Source: Amycolatopsis granulosa (GTDB taxonomy: Bacteria; Actinomycetota; Actinomycetes; Mycobacteriales; Pseudonocardiaceae). Taken from it: a DNA stretch of 64,000 bases. The position numbers and the translations under genes are program-made. Below are positions 24,922-34,305 of this stretch, one piece after another. The stretch is taken from positions 3,720,001 to 3,784,000 of the forward strand of contig NZ_JAANOV010000001.1 in NCBI RefSeq assembly GCF_011758745.1, read 5' to 3'. A model generated the notes under the pieces. It did no database searches. It was not told where the DNA came from and saw only the letters and a program-made list of their open reading frames with translations. Numbering within the stretch: the first letter of the stretch is position 1; each line of letters starts with the position of its first letter.

Positions 24922-26250
24922 ATGACTTCACCGACCTCACCCACTTCTCCGGGCAGCGAGGCCAGCGGCGGGAGCGTCCAGCTGGGCGACAACGGCGAGG
25001 CCGCTGCGCTGGTGCAGCAGGCCCGCAGCAGCGCGGGCGGGTTCACCTACGGCGGCGACCGCGCCATCGGCAGCCCCCCGAACTGGGCGTCCCAGGAGAG
25101 CACCCAGCTCTACCTCGGCGCCACCCAGGACAACGACCCGGCCACGGCCGAGGCCACCGGGCGGCACTGGCAGTCCCACGGCGACAGCCTGCACCAGGCC
25201 GCCGACGACCTCTACCGGGCGATCACCGAGCTGGGCAACGCCTGGATCGGGCAGGGCGCGGGTTCCGCGCAGGGCGCGCTGGTCGGTATCGCCAACTCCA
25301 GCAAGCAGGCCGGCGACGCGGCACACACGATGTCCAGCCGGATGGTGCAGCAGGCCGCCGCGGCCGCCGAGGTCAAGAAGATGCCGGCGCCGAAGGAGTT
25401 CGACCCGGGCAAACAGACCGCGGCGATGCTCGCCGGTGGCCCGGCCGCGATGGTCGCGGACATGAAGCAGCAGTCCGACGAGGCCCGCGCCGTGCACGCC
25501 CAGCAGGTGCAGTACTTCAACGCGTACACGCAGGCGATGTCCGAGGTGGACAGCGCCACCCCGAGCTTCGGGCCGGAGTCGCTGGGCCTGCCCGCGGACG
25601 GTCGTCTCGGCGGCACCTCGGCGCAGTCGCTGGGAGCGGTGTCCGGTGGGGTGACGAGCGGCCTCGGTGCCGTCGGGATCGGCGAGGTCGGTGCGGTCGG
25701 CGGGGGTGTCCCCGGTGGCGGTGCGACCGGCTTCACCCCGGGCGGCCAGCCTGGTGGCGCTCCCGCTGGGCACGGTGCCCCGGCGCCCGCGGTCGCGCCG
25801 GGCACGGTCAGCGGTGCCGGCCAGGCGGTCCCCGCGCCGACCGGGTCCGGCGGTGGTGGTTCCGCGGTATTGGGTGCGGTGGCCGGGCTCGGCGCCGCGG
25901 GTCTGGCCGCGGTGGGCGGCAAGGCCGTCCTCGGGCGGGGCAGCAGGTCCGGTGCCAAGGAGCCGGCCGACGGGACGGCGGCCAGCTCGGACCAGTCCCA
26001 GCAGCAGAACAACGGCGCCGCGCAGCAGCAGGGTCTGGTCAACGCCGGTGGCACCATCGGCAGCACCAGCGCGCCGCCCGCTTCGGGTATGGGCGGCGGC
26101 ATGGGTGCCGGCGGCGCGCACGGGGCGGAGGACGAGGAGCACACCCGCGCGTCCTTCCTCGTGGAGGCCGACCCGGACGAGGCGTTCGGCGCCACCACGG
26201 CCACCGCGCCGCCGGTCATCGGGGCCTGGGACGACGAGGACGACGGCTGA
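24922..26250 (+). CDS. PPE-like type VII secretion substrate
   Basis: The protein has 442 residues from ATG 24922, 19 bases after the preceding gene. Residues about 50-210 are helical and include W108-I-G in ELGNAWIGQGAG, the WxG element of PPE/WXG100 proteins, and NWASQESTQLYLGA, typical of actinobacterial PPE-like domains. Residues about 215-400 are Gly/Ala/Pro/Gln-rich, probably exposed and flexible, with one Ala/Gly/Val-rich patch. The C-terminal acidic tail (TRASFLVEADPDEAF...PPVIGAWDDEDDG) is of a type I associate with non-mycobacterial PPE proteins. It probably heterodimerises with the 122-residue protein and is held by EspG before export. Confidence 0.8.
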   Translation: MTSPTSPTSPGSEASGGSVQLGDNGEAAALVQQARSSAGGFTYGGDRAIGSPPNWASQESTQLYLGATQDNDPATAEATGRHWQSHGDSLHQAADDLYRAITELGNAWIGQGAGSAQGALVGIANSSKQAGDAAHTMSSRMVQQAAAAAEVKKMPAPKEFDPGKQTAAMLAGGPAAMVADMKQQSDEARAVHAQQVQYFNAYTQAMSEVDSATPSFGPESLGLPADGRLGGTSAQSLGAVSGGVTSGLGAVGIGEVGAVGGGVPGGGATGFTPGGQPGGAPAGHGAPAPAVAPGTVSGAGQAVPAPTGSGGGGSAVLGAVAGLGAAGLAAVGGKAVLGRGSRSGAKEPADGTAASSDQSQQQNNGAAQQQGLVNAGGTIGSTSAPPASGMGGGMGAGGAHGAEDEEHTRASFLVEADPDEAFGATTATAPPVIGAWDDEDDG

Positions 26251-26279
26251 TCCGGCGCTGAGGTGATCCGGCGCTGAGG
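26248..26279. repeat. Tandem 16-bp duplication across a stop codon
   Basis: TGATCCGGCGCTGAGG occurs twice head to tail (26248-26263, 26264-26279). The first copy starts with the TGA stop of the PPE-like gene, so the duplication adds 16 bases to the gap before the first EspG gene. Looks like replication slippage. Confidence 0.85.
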
Positions 26280-26302
26280 CGCGAACCGGAAAGAGGGACT
26301 TG

Positions 26303-27103
26303 ATGGCGCGAGCGGAGCTGCTCACTCCGCTGGAACTGGACTTCCTGTGGGAGTCCTTCGGTGCAGGTGAACTGCCGTACCCGTTGGACGTGCGCTCGCA
26401 CGGCGCGACGATGGACGAGCGCGCCCGGTTGCGCCGGGAGACCCTCGACCGGCTCGCCGCACGGGGCGCCGCGGACGGCCGTGGCCGTCCCGCGCCGCAC
26501 GTCGAGGAGTTCTTCCAGGTGCTGGCGGCGCCGGAGACCAGCCTGGACAGCGTGCACATCACCGCGCCCGACGCGCCGCCGCTGCTCGCGGTGGCGGCGG
26601 CCCTCGCCGGCCGTGCGGTGCTCGCGGTGCACGACCAGCGCGGATTCCACTTCCAGCCGCTGCCCGCGGACGGCCTCGCGAGTGCCATCGTGTCGCTGCT
26701 GCCGGCCGCGCTGCGGGGCACGGAGAAGTCCATCACCGTCCCGCTCGAACAGCTCGTAGGGGCCACGGGGGCCGATTTCCTGCAGCGGCGCCCGGTGGCC
26801 GGTGCGCGCACCGGTGCCGACGACGACCGCAAGGCCCTGGCCCGGATGCAGGCCCAGCCCCGCCTGCGGGGCGGCCAGATCGGCGCCAACGCGCGCAGCC
26901 GCAGCGGCGCCCGGACCCGCCCGCCGGTGCTGAGCTGGTTCGACACCGGGAGCGGCCGCTACTTCACGCAAGCCGGCCGCGGGCAGGACGGGCGCGACTG
27001 GATCACCATCGCCCCGGCCGACGCGGCGACCCTGCGGCACCGGCTGGGCGAGATGCTGGCCGGCGCCGCCCGCGACACCCTGGCGCCGGGCGGTGCCTGG
27101 TGA
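26303..27103 (+). CDS. EspG-family ESX chaperone (copy 1)
   Basis: The protein has 266 residues from ATG 26303 with a weak AGAGGGA site. EspG proteins bind the tip of specific PPE proteins in the cytosol and deliver them to the ESX machine. The N-terminal family block is clear: LELDFLWESFGAGELPYPL, VRSHGATMDERARLRR. The C-terminal block with SWFDTGSGRYF and ADAATLRHRL closes the fold. No membrane segment. It overlaps the second copy by GTGA. Confidence 0.88.
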   Translation: MARAELLTPLELDFLWESFGAGELPYPLDVRSHGATMDERARLRRETLDRLAARGAADGRGRPAPHVEEFFQVLAAPETSLDSVHITAPDAPPLLAVAAALAGRAVLAVHDQRGFHFQPLPADGLASAIVSLLPAALRGTEKSITVPLEQLVGATGADFLQRRPVAGARTGADDDRKALARMQAQPRLRGGQIGANARSRSGARTRPPVLSWFDTGSGRYFTQAGRGQDGRDWITIAPADAATLRHRLGEMLAGAARDTLAPGGAW

Positions 27104-27921
27104 ACCGCGCGGGGTTCTCGACGTCCTTCACGTTCTTCACGCCGCTGACGTTCGACTTCCTGTGGGAGGCGGCGGGCATCGGCGAGCTGCCGTACCCGCT
27201 GCGGGTGCGCTCGCACGGCGCGACCATGGACGAGCGCGCGCGGCTGCGCCGGCTGGCCCTCGAGGAGCTCAAGGCCCGCGGCCTGCGCGACCACCACGGA
27301 CGGCTGGACCCGCGGGTCGAGGACTGGTTCCGGGTGCTGGCGCAGGCCACGCTCAGCGTCGACGCCGTGCACATCCCGGACTTCCAGGCGCCGCCGGTGT
27401 CGATCCTCGCGGCAACCGACGGCGTACTGGGCGTGGTCGCGATCCAGGACGCGTCCGGCATCCGGGTACGGCCCGCGTTCCCGGAGGGGCTGGCGTCCAC
27501 GGTCGTCGATCTGCTGCCGCCGGGCACGCGCGGTACGGAGGCTTCCATCACACTTCCGGTCGACGAGGCCCTGTGGATCCCGCCGTCCCGGCCGGCCGTC
27601 CCGGTCGGTGGGGACCCGAAGCCGCGGCGCCGGTCGCTGTCCGAGCGTCCCGCCGACCCGCGGGAGGCGTACGCGCGGCTCGCCGGCCAGCCCCGCCTGC
27701 GCGGCGGTCAGCTCGCCGCGAACAGCCGGTCCGACGTGCACGGCCGGCGCAGGTCACCGGTCCTGGGCTGGTTCGACACGGCCACCGGCCGTTACCTCAG
27801 CCTGTCGCGGCCCGGTGCCGACGGGCGGGAGTGGGTGACGGTCTCGGCCGCGGACGGGAAGACCCTGCGTACGAGGCTGTCCGAGATGGTGGCGAGCGTC
27901 ACCGGGGAGCCGGGCCGCTGA
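27100..27921 (+). CDS. EspG-family ESX chaperone (copy 2)
   Basis: The protein has 273 residues from GTG 27100. It is paralogous to the gene just upstream: TFDFLWEAAGIGELPYPL, VRSHGATMDERARLRRLAL, and C-terminal GWFDTATGRYLSL. The two copies diverge in the middle, so they may serve different substrates or form a heterodimer, and translation is coupled. Downstream, 198 bases without a gene lead to ftsH. Confidence 0.88.
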   Translation: MNRAGFSTSFTFFTPLTFDFLWEAAGIGELPYPLRVRSHGATMDERARLRRLALEELKARGLRDHHGRLDPRVEDWFRVLAQATLSVDAVHIPDFQAPPVSILAATDGVLGVVAIQDASGIRVRPAFPEGLASTVVDLLPPGTRGTEASITLPVDEALWIPPSRPAVPVGGDPKPRRRSLSERPADPREAYARLAGQPRLRGGQLAANSRSDVHGRRRSPVLGWFDTATGRYLSLSRPGADGREWVTVSAADGKTLRTRLSEMVASVTGEPGR

Positions 27922-28119
27922 CGCGACCCGCCCGGGGAACCCGCGCGCGTGACCGGCCGTTGACCTGCTGGAGACTCGTGCAGGTGCCCATGTCGGCCGG
28001 ACTGTACCCTGGATGGACGGGGTGTTCCTCGCACACCGCAAGTTGTTGTCTACACCGTGACGGCGGATGTGACATCTACCGCCTAGCCAGGGAGGGTCGA
28101 GGCCGAACGGCCGAGGCAT

Positions 28120-30465
28120 ATGGACCGGAAGCGCCTGCTCAGGAACCCGCTGCTGTGGATCGTCGCGGTTGTGTTGATCTTCCTCTTGGTCAACACCCTC
28201 ACCGACAGCGACCGCGGTTACACCCAGGCACCCACTTCACAGGCGATCGCGCAGATCGACGAGAACAACGTGAAGGAAGCCAACCTGGAGGACAAGGAGC
28301 AGCAGCTCAAGCTGACGCTCAACAACAAGATCGATGTCGACGGTCAGCAGGTCGATCAGATCATCGCGCCGTTCCCGTCGGAGGCGGCCGGGGCGATCTA
28401 CGGGAAGCTGATCGAGAAGAAGAACATCAAGTTCACCACCACGGTGACGCAGCAGGGCTTCTTCACGCAGATCCTGTACTACATCATCCCGCTGGGCCTG
28501 CTGCTCCTGCTGCTCATGTGGATGATGAACAACGCCCAGGGCGGCGGGAACCGCGTCCTGAACTTCGGCAAGTCCAAGGCCAAACAGCTGAACAAGGACA
28601 TGCCGAAGACGACCTTCGCCGACGTCGCGGGGGCGGATGAGGCGGTCGAAGAGCTCTACGAGATCAAGGACTTCCTGCAGAACCCGGCCCGCTACCAGGC
28701 GCTGGGCGCGAAGATCCCGAAGGGCGTGCTGCTCTACGGCCCGCCCGGCACCGGTAAGACGCTGCTCGCGCGCGCGGTTGCCGGTGAGGCCGGCGTGCCG
28801 TTCTACACGATCTCCGGTTCGGACTTCGTCGAGATGTTCGTCGGTGTCGGCGCCTCCCGGGTGCGGGACCTGTTCGAGCAGGCCAAGCAGACCGCCCCGT
28901 GCATCATCTTCGTCGACGAGATCGACGCGGTCGGCCGCCAGCGTGGCGCCGGCCTCGGCGGTGGTCACGACGAGCGCGAGCAGACGCTGAACCAGCTGCT
29001 CGTCGAGATGGACGGCTTCGACTCGCGCGGCGGCATCATCCTGATCGCGGCGACGAACCGGCCGGACATCCTCGACCCGGCGCTGCTGCGCCCGGGCCGG
29101 TTCGACCGGCAGATCCCGGTGTCCGCGCCGGACCTGGCCGGCCGGCGCGCCATCCTCGAGGTGCATTCGAAGGGCAAGCCGCTGGCCCAGGGCGTCGACC
29201 TCAACGCGCTGGCGAAGCGCACCGTCGGCATGTCCGGTGCCGATCTGGCCAACGTCATCAACGAGGCCGCGCTGCTCACCGCCCGGCAGAACGGGCACGT
29301 GATCACGGACGCGGCGCTCGAGGAGTCGGTCGACCGGGTGGTCGGCGGCCCGGCGCGCAAGAGCCGGATCATCTCCGAGCAGGAGAAGAAGATCACCGCC
29401 TACCACGAGGGCGGGCATGCGCTGGCGGCGTGGGCGATGCCGGATCTGGAGCCGGTCTACAAGCTCACGATCCTGCCGCGTGGCCGCACCGGTGGGCACG
29501 CGCTGGTCGTCCCCGAGGACGACAAGCAGTTGATGACCCGCTCCGAGATGATCGCCCGGCTGGTGTTCGCGATGGGGGGCCGCACCGCCGAGGAACTGGT
29601 CTTCCACGAGCCGACCACCGGCGCGTCGTCCGACATCGAGCAGGCGACCAAGATCGCCAAGGCGATGGTCATGGAGTACGGCATGAGCGCCCGCCTGGGT
29701 GCCGTGAAGTACGGCCAGGATCAGGGCGACCCGTTCCTGGGACGCTCCGCAGGGCGCCAGCCGGACTACTCGCTCGAGGTCGCGCACGAGATCGACGAAG
29801 AGGTGCGCAAGCTCATCGAGACCGCGCACACCGAGGCGTGGGAGGTGCTCAACACCTACCGCGACGTGCTCGACGACCTGGTGCTGGAGCTCCTGGAGAA
29901 GGAGACGCTCACCCGCAAGGACCTCTCGCGGATCTTCGCGACCGTCGAGAAGCGGCCGCACATCACCGTGTTCAACGAGTTCGGTGAGCGCACCCCGTCG
30001 GACAAGCCGCCGATCAAGACGCCGGGTGAGCTGGCGATGGAGCGCGGCGAGCCGTGGCCGCCGCCGGAGAAGAAGCCGGCGCCGCGTCAGGTGCCGACCC
30101 CGGTCGGGACCGCTCCGGGCGGCGCTGACCTGCCCGGTGGGCCGCCGTACCACCAGCCGGAACCACCGTCGAACCCGTACGCGCCCCCGTCACCGGGCGG
30201 CAACTACCCGCCGTCCAACGGCGGCCGCCCGTACGGCCCGAACGGCACCGGCCAGTGGCCGCAGCCCAACGGCGGCAACCAGGCCGGCCCGCCGAACTAC
30301 GGTGCGCCTCCGGGGTGGACCCCGGCGACGCACCCGGGTGGACCGGGACCGGCGTGGCGCCCGAACCAGGGCGAGCAGCCACGACAGGGTGACCGGTTCG
30401 GCGGCTCCGAGGAGGGCCAGCACCGGCGGAACCCCGACGAGCAGGACGGTCAAGATCGACAGTGA
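28120..30465 (+). CDS. ftsH: ATP-dependent zinc metalloprotease FtsH
   Basis: Membrane-bound AAA+ protease that degrades misfolded membrane proteins and regulators. The protein has 781 residues from ATG 28120. Transmembrane helix 1 is at about 10-25 and helix 2 at about 120-137, flanking an extracytoplasmic domain. The AAA module has [21 protein letters not shown] and the second-region arginine in RPGRFDR. The zinc site is HEGGH. A Pro/Gly/Asn-rich tail of about 140 residues is an actinobacterial feature. The upstream 198-base gap includes CTGTACCCT (about 28010-28018), a possible -10 element. Confidence 0.97.
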   Translation: MDRKRLLRNPLLWIVAVVLIFLLVNTLTDSDRGYTQAPTSQAIAQIDENNVKEANLEDKEQQLKLTLNNKIDVDGQQVDQIIAPFPSEAAGAIYGKLIEKKNIKFTTTVTQQGFFTQILYYIIPLGLLLLLLMWMMNNAQGGGNRVLNFGKSKAKQLNKDMPKTTFADVAGADEAVEELYEIKDFLQNPARYQALGAKIPKGVLLYGPPGTGKTLLARAVAGEAGVPFYTISGSDFVEMFVGVGASRVRDLFEQAKQTAPCIIFVDEIDAVGRQRGAGLGGGHDEREQTLNQLLVEMDGFDSRGGIILIAATNRPDILDPALLRPGRFDRQIPVSAPDLAGRRAILEVHSKGKPLAQGVDLNALAKRTVGMSGADLANVINEAALLTARQNGHVITDAALEESVDRVVGGPARKSRIISEQEKKITAYHEGGHALAAWAMPDLEPVYKLTILPRGRTGGHALVVPEDDKQLMTRSEMIARLVFAMGGRTAEELVFHEPTTGASSDIEQATKIAKAMVMEYGMSARLGAVKYGQDQGDPFLGRSAGRQPDYSLEVAHEIDEEVRKLIETAHTEAWEVLNTYRDVLDDLVLELLEKETLTRKDLSRIFATVEKRPHITVFNEFGERTPSDKPPIKTPGELAMERGEPWPPPEKKPAPRQVPTPVGTAPGGADLPGGPPYHQPEPPSNPYAPPSPGGNYPPSNGGRPYGPNGTGQWPQPNGGNQAGPPNYGAPPGWTPATHPGGPGPAWRPNQGEQPRQGDRFGGSEEGQHRRNPDEQDGQDRQ

Positions 30466-31057
30466 GCTGACGCCCGAGGAGGGTCCGGTCTTCGACCAGG
30501 CGCGTGCCGAGAAGGCGGTGCGTGAGCTGCTGGAGGCCGTGGGCGAGAACCCGGACCGGGAGGGTCTGCGTGACACCCCGGCCCGGGTCGCTCGCGCCTA
30601 TCGGGAGATGTTCGCCGGGCTGTACACCGATCCGGCGGCAGTGCTGGAACGCACCTTCGACGAGTCGCACGAAGAGCTCGTGCTGGTCACCGACATCCCG
30701 ATGTACAGCACCTGCGAGCACCACCTCGTGCCGTTCCACGGGGTGGCGCACGTCGGGTACATCCCGAACAGCCACGGCAAGGTCACCGGCCTGTCGAAGC
30801 TGGCGCGGCTGGTCGACCTCTACGCGAAGCGCCCGCAGGTGCAGGAGCGGCTCACGTCGCAGATCGCCGACGCGCTGGTGCGCAAGCTGGAGCCGCGCGG
30901 GGTGATCGTCGTGGTCGAGGCCGAGCACCTGTGCATGTCGATGCGTGGTATCCGCAAGCCGGGTGCCCGCACGACGACGTCCGCGGTGCGCGGCATGCTC
31001 CAGACGTCCGCGAGGTCCCGGGCGGAGGCGCTGGACCTCATCAAGGGCCGTCGATGA
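30389..31057 (+). CDS. folE: GTP cyclohydrolase I
   Basis: First step of folate synthesis: GTP to dihydroneopterin triphosphate. The catalytic core starts at [14 protein letters not shown] and carries zinc ligands in YSTCEHHLV and EHLCMSM. The start is the odd point: between the ftsH stop and the core there is no ATG, GTG or TTG in frame, and the nearest in-frame start is GTG 30389, inside the ftsH tail (77-base overlap), giving 222 residues with a short basic N-terminal extension. Mycobacterial FolE has about 202. An unrecognised start codon nearer [12 protein letters not shown] is possible. It overlaps folP by ATGA. Confidence 0.9.
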   Translation: MTGSAAPRRASTGGTPTSRTVKIDSELTPEEGPVFDQARAEKAVRELLEAVGENPDREGLRDTPARVARAYREMFAGLYTDPAAVLERTFDESHEELVLVTDIPMYSTCEHHLVPFHGVAHVGYIPNSHGKVTGLSKLARLVDLYAKRPQVQERLTSQIADALVRKLEPRGVIVVVEAEHLCMSMRGIRKPGARTTTSAVRGMLQTSARSRAEALDLIKGRR

Positions 31058-31884
31058 CCACCGGCGCGCCGGACCGTTGTCTGGTGATGGGCGTCCTGAA
31101 CGTCACGCCGGACTCGTTCTCCGACGGCGGCCGGTACCTGGATCTGGACGCGGCGCTGGCTCACGCGCACGAGATGTGGGAGCGCGGCGCGGACATCATC
31201 GACGTGGGCGGCGAGTCGACCCGGCCCGGGTCCGCCCGGGTGGACGCGGAGACCGAGATCGGCCGTGTGCTGCCGGTGGTGCGCGCGCTGGCGGCGGACG
31301 GCCTCCGGTTGTCGGTCGACACCACCCGCGCGGCGGTCGCGGAGGCGGCGCTGGACGCGGGTGCCCGGATCATCAACGACGTGTCGGGCGGGCTGGCCGA
31401 CCCGGACATGGCGAAGGTGGCCGCGGCCGGTCAGGTGCCGTGGGTGCTGATGCACTGGCGCGGGCACAGCAAGGACATGAACGCGCTGGCGACGTACACC
31501 GACGTGGTGTCGGAGGTCCGGGACGAGCTGCGTGCGCGGGTCGACGCGGCGCTGGCCGCCGGGGTTCCGCCGGAGAAGATCATCCTCGATCCGGGGCTGG
31601 GGTTCGCCAAACGCGGTGAGCACGACTGGGCGTTGCTGAACCGGCTGGATGTGTTCCTGGGCATGGGTTTCCCGGTGCTGGTGGGGGCGTCGCGCAAGCG
31701 GTTCCTGGGCAGCCTGCTGGCCGTCGACGGGGTGCCGCGCCCGCCGGACGGCCGGGAGGACGCGACGGCGGCGGTGTCGGCGATCGCGGCGGTCAAGGGC
31801 GCGTGGGGGGTGCGGGTGCACAACGTGGGTTCCTCGCTGGACGCGGTCGCGGTGGCCGCGGCGTGGCGGAGCGGGCATGCCTGA
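31054..31884 (+). CDS. folP: Dihydropteroate synthase
   Basis: Condenses hydroxymethyldihydropterin-PP with p-aminobenzoate; the sulfonamide target. The protein has 276 residues from ATG 31054. TIM-barrel motifs are all present: [38 protein letters not shown] and RVHNV. It overlaps folE by four bases and folB by eight. Confidence 0.96.
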   Translation: MTTGAPDRCLVMGVLNVTPDSFSDGGRYLDLDAALAHAHEMWERGADIIDVGGESTRPGSARVDAETEIGRVLPVVRALAADGLRLSVDTTRAAVAEAALDAGARIINDVSGGLADPDMAKVAAAGQVPWVLMHWRGHSKDMNALATYTDVVSEVRDELRARVDAALAAGVPPEKIILDPGLGFAKRGEHDWALLNRLDVFLGMGFPVLVGASRKRFLGSLLAVDGVPRPPDGREDATAAVSAIAAVKGAWGVRVHNVGSSLDAVAVAAAWRSGHA

Positions 31885-32242
31885 CCGGATCACGCTCACC
31901 GGGCTGCGCGTGTTCGGCCGGCACGGGGTGTTCGAGCACGAGAAGCGGGACGGGCAGGAGTTCGTGGTCGACATTGTCGCGTGGCTCGATCTCGCCCCGG
32001 CCGCGGCGACGGACGACCTGACGCGGACGCTGCACTACGGCGAGCTGGCGCAGCTGGCGGCGGACATCGTCGGCGGCGAGCCCTACGACCTGATCGAGAG
32101 CGTGGCCGGCCGCATCGCGGACGAGGTGCTGAAAAAGGATTCGCGTCTGTCAGCGGTGGAGGTGACGGTGCACAAGCCGTCCGCGCCGATCCCGCTGAGT
32201 TTCGACGACGTGGCGGTCACCGTGCACCGGGAGCGTGGGTGA
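31877..32242 (+). CDS. folB: Dihydroneopterin aldolase
   Basis: Converts dihydroneopterin to 6-hydroxymethyl-dihydropterin. The protein has 121 residues from ATG 31877, within the 3' end of folP. Family features: GLRVFGRHGVFEHEKRDGQ, YGELAQLAADIV, EPYDLIESVAGRIAD, and the catalytic lysine region VHKPSAPIP. It overlaps folK by GTGA. Confidence 0.95.
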   Translation: MPDRITLTGLRVFGRHGVFEHEKRDGQEFVVDIVAWLDLAPAAATDDLTRTLHYGELAQLAADIVGGEPYDLIESVAGRIADEVLKKDSRLSAVEVTVHKPSAPIPLSFDDVAVTVHRERG

Positions 32243-32727
32243 GGGCGGTTCTGTCGCTGGGTTCGAACCTCGGTGACCGGCTGGGACACCTGAAGTCCGT
32301 GATCGACTTCTTCCGGCCCGCCGTCGTCGCGGTGTCCAGTGTGTACGAAACGGAGCCGTGGGGTGTCGAGGACCAGCCGGACTTCCTGAACGCGGTGTGC
32401 ATTGTGGACGATCCGGCCCGGGACGAGTGGGCGTGGCTGCGCGCCGGCCAATCGCTGGAGGCACGTGCCGGCCGGGTCCGCGAGGTGCGATGGGGCCCGC
32501 GGACGCTGGACGTGGACGTGGTGACGGTCGACGGTGTCCGCTCGGACGACCCGGAACTGCTGCTGCCGCACCCGGGAACGCCGGACCGCGCCAGCGTGCT
32601 GATCCCGTGGATGGAGATCGAGCCGGACGCGGTGCTGCCCGGCCACGGCCCGATCCGCGAGCTGCTGGAGGCGCGCCCCGAGTCGGACCGCGCCTCCGTG
32701 CGCCTGCTGCACCCCTTTCCCCGCTGA
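32239..32727 (+). CDS. folK: 2-amino-4-hydroxy-6-hydroxymethyldihydropteridine pyrophosphokinase
   Basis: Activates hydroxymethyldihydropterin with ATP for FolP. The protein has 162 residues from GTG 32239. Motifs are SLGSNLGDR, YETEPWGVEDQPDFLNAV, RWGPRTLDVDVV and LPHP. It closes the tightly overlapping folE-P-B-K operon; a MerR gene on the other strand separates it from DUF3180, which follows folK directly in mycobacteria as I recall. Confidence 0.95.
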   Translation: MRAVLSLGSNLGDRLGHLKSVIDFFRPAVVAVSSVYETEPWGVEDQPDFLNAVCIVDDPARDEWAWLRAGQSLEARAGRVREVRWGPRTLDVDVVTVDGVRSDDPELLLPHPGTPDRASVLIPWMEIEPDAVLPGHGPIRELLEARPESDRASVRLLHPFPR

Positions 32728-32782
32728 CCGCGGAGCCAGAGGGCGCGCCGGTGCTGGGGACGCTGCTGAGCACGCGATCCGG

Positions 32783-33712
32783 TCAGGCGCGCAAGGCCGC
32801 GGTCAGCCACTCGACCGCTGGTACGCGTGCCGGTATCTCCGGCCAGCCGTTCATGATCGCCATCAGCTGCCAGTACCGTTCGGCCCCGCGGTCGGTCCCG
32901 GCGGCGATCCGGTCGGCCAGCGACGTGCGGAACGTGTGGTCGGCCGGGTCCTGCCCGTCCCGCGCCCACGTTCGCGCGATGTCGTCGGCCAGTGCGCGGC
33001 CTTCCGGGGATTCCGGCGGCAGCCCTGCTTCCAGCGCCTGTTGTGCCCGCTCGCTCCACCCGGACCACTCCTGCGGCGGCGGGTCGAATTCCGCGCCCGC
33101 CTCCACGGCGTCCGCATGCCGCTCGCTCATGCGCCGGATCGCGGCCCGGAACTCCGGGTCCTGGATCAGCTCCGCGAACTCGATCCACGCCTCCAGCTGT
33201 TCGGGCGACGGGTCGTCGGGCAGTTCCGGTTTCGCCGAGCGCATCCGTTCGTAGAACTCGGTGTCGACGGCCAGCCCGTCGGTCATCTCCCGCCAGAACT
33301 CCGCCACCAGACGCGCCCGCTCCTCATCGGACATCGATGCGAGTTTGTTCATCAGTTCCACCTCCGCCAGTTCGGATTTCCGCTTCACGACCGCACGCAG
33401 CACCGCGCGCCGCAGCCGGAGCCTGCGGATCTGCTCGTCCAGCGCGTCCAGATGGCGGCGCGCCAGCCGGGACACGCTCGTCTCCCGGTCCAGCACCGCG
33501 GACACCTCGGCCAGCCCCAGGCCGAGCTCGCGCAGCGTCTTGATCAGCTCGAGCCGGGCCATGGCCGTCACGTCGTAGAGCCGGTAACCGGATCCGGTGC
33601 GGTCGGCGGGCGGGAGCAACCCCTCGTCGGAGTAGAACCGGATGGTCTTCACCGGCAACCCGGTGCGCCGGCTCAACTCGCCGATGGTGAATGTCCCGTC
33701 CACGCGTCCCAT
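32783..33712 (-). CDS. MerR-family transcriptional regulator
   Basis: The protein has 309 residues from ATG 33712, with GGAGGG about 8 bases upstream. N-terminal MerR helix-turn-helix: TIGELSRRTGLPVKTIRFYSDEG followed by GYRLYD. A helical linker (about 75-125) leads to a 180-residue C-terminal region rich in Glu and Arg with a TipAS/antibiotic-recognition feel but no recognised motif and no cysteines for metal sensing. Its own upstream region carries a dyad operator. It is inserted between folK and the DUF3180 gene. Confidence 0.88.
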   Translation of the reverse strand: MGRVDGTFTIGELSRRTGLPVKTIRFYSDEGLLPPADRTGSGYRLYDVTAMARLELIKTLRELGLGLAEVSAVLDRETSVSRLARRHLDALDEQIRRLRLRRAVLRAVVKRKSELAEVELMNKLASMSDEERARLVAEFWREMTDGLAVDTEFYERMRSAKPELPDDPSPEQLEAWIEFAELIQDPEFRAAIRRMSERHADAVEAGAEFDPPPQEWSGWSERAQQALEAGLPPESPEGRALADDIARTWARDGQDPADHTFRTSLADRIAAGTDRGAERYWQLMAIMNGWPEIPARVPAVEWLTAALRA

Positions 33713-33720
33713 GGTCAACC

Positions 33721-33741
33721 CTCCAGTCACTGGAGAGTCAA
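33721..33741 (-). promoter_or_regulatory. MerR operator and -35 element
   Basis: CTCCAGT-C-ACTGGAG (33721-33735) is a perfect 15-bp dyad directly downstream of TTGACT on the minus strand (33736-33741). MerR regulators typically bind such dyads beside the -35 of their own promoter. The start codon is only 9 bases from the dyad, so the transcript starts close to or at the ATG. Confidence 0.7.
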
Positions 33742-33774
33742 CTGTGCCAGGACTCGCTGGGTACCGTGGGCCGT

Positions 33775-34236
33775 ATGCACTTCACGCGGCCTCGTGAGCT
33801 GGTGATCGCCGGGCTGATCGGGCTGGTGGTCGCGTACCTGCTGTTCCGGTTCGCCTACGGTGACCTGCCCCAGCTGCCGCGGCCGGCCGGCGCGACCCTG
33901 CTGGTACTCGCGGTGATCGAAATCCCGCTCGCGTTCTCGATGCGATCACGGGTGCGGTCCGGCCGGCTCGTCAACGCCGTGTCGGCGGCCCGCACGGTGG
34001 CGCTCGCGAAGGCGTCCTCGCTGCTGGGCGCGATCATGCTCGGGGCGTGGGCCGGCATCGCCGGCGCGCTGATCCCGCGGGCACCCGAGCTGGCCGCGGC
34101 GTCGAGAGACCTCTACAGCGTCGCGATCGGGGCGGTGTGCGCCGCGGTGCTGATCGCCGCGGCGCTGTGGCTGGAACACTGCTGCCGCACCCCCGACGAC
34201 GACGAGCGTGATCCCGATCATCACCCGACCGGTTAA
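33775..34236 (+). CDS. DUF3180 membrane protein
   Basis: The protein has 153 residues from ATG 33775 with four hydrophobic helices (LVIAGLIGLVVAYLLF; TLLVLAVIEIPLAF; SLLGAIMLGAWAGIAGAL; VAIGAVCAAVLIAAALW) and a short acidic tail. Corresponds to the actinobacterial DUF3180 family, found directly after folK in mycobacteria (recalled as Rv3605c). Function unknown. Divergent from the MerR gene, possibly under the same operator. Confidence 0.85.
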   Translation: MHFTRPRELVIAGLIGLVVAYLLFRFAYGDLPQLPRPAGATLLVLAVIEIPLAFSMRSRVRSGRLVNAVSAARTVALAKASSLLGAIMLGAWAGIAGALIPRAPELAAASRDLYSVAIGAVCAAVLIAAALWLEHCCRTPDDDERDPDHHPTG

Positions 34237-34305
34237 CGCGGCGAACCGACCGCTCGAAGTACCAACTAGGTCTCGGACGGATAACTAGCGGGTACGGTGT
34301 TGGTC

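Noticed and set aside
26248-26279. CRISPR or other repeat array
   Set aside because: Only two adjacent copies of 16 bases with no spacer. No repeat-spacer array was seen elsewhere in the window.
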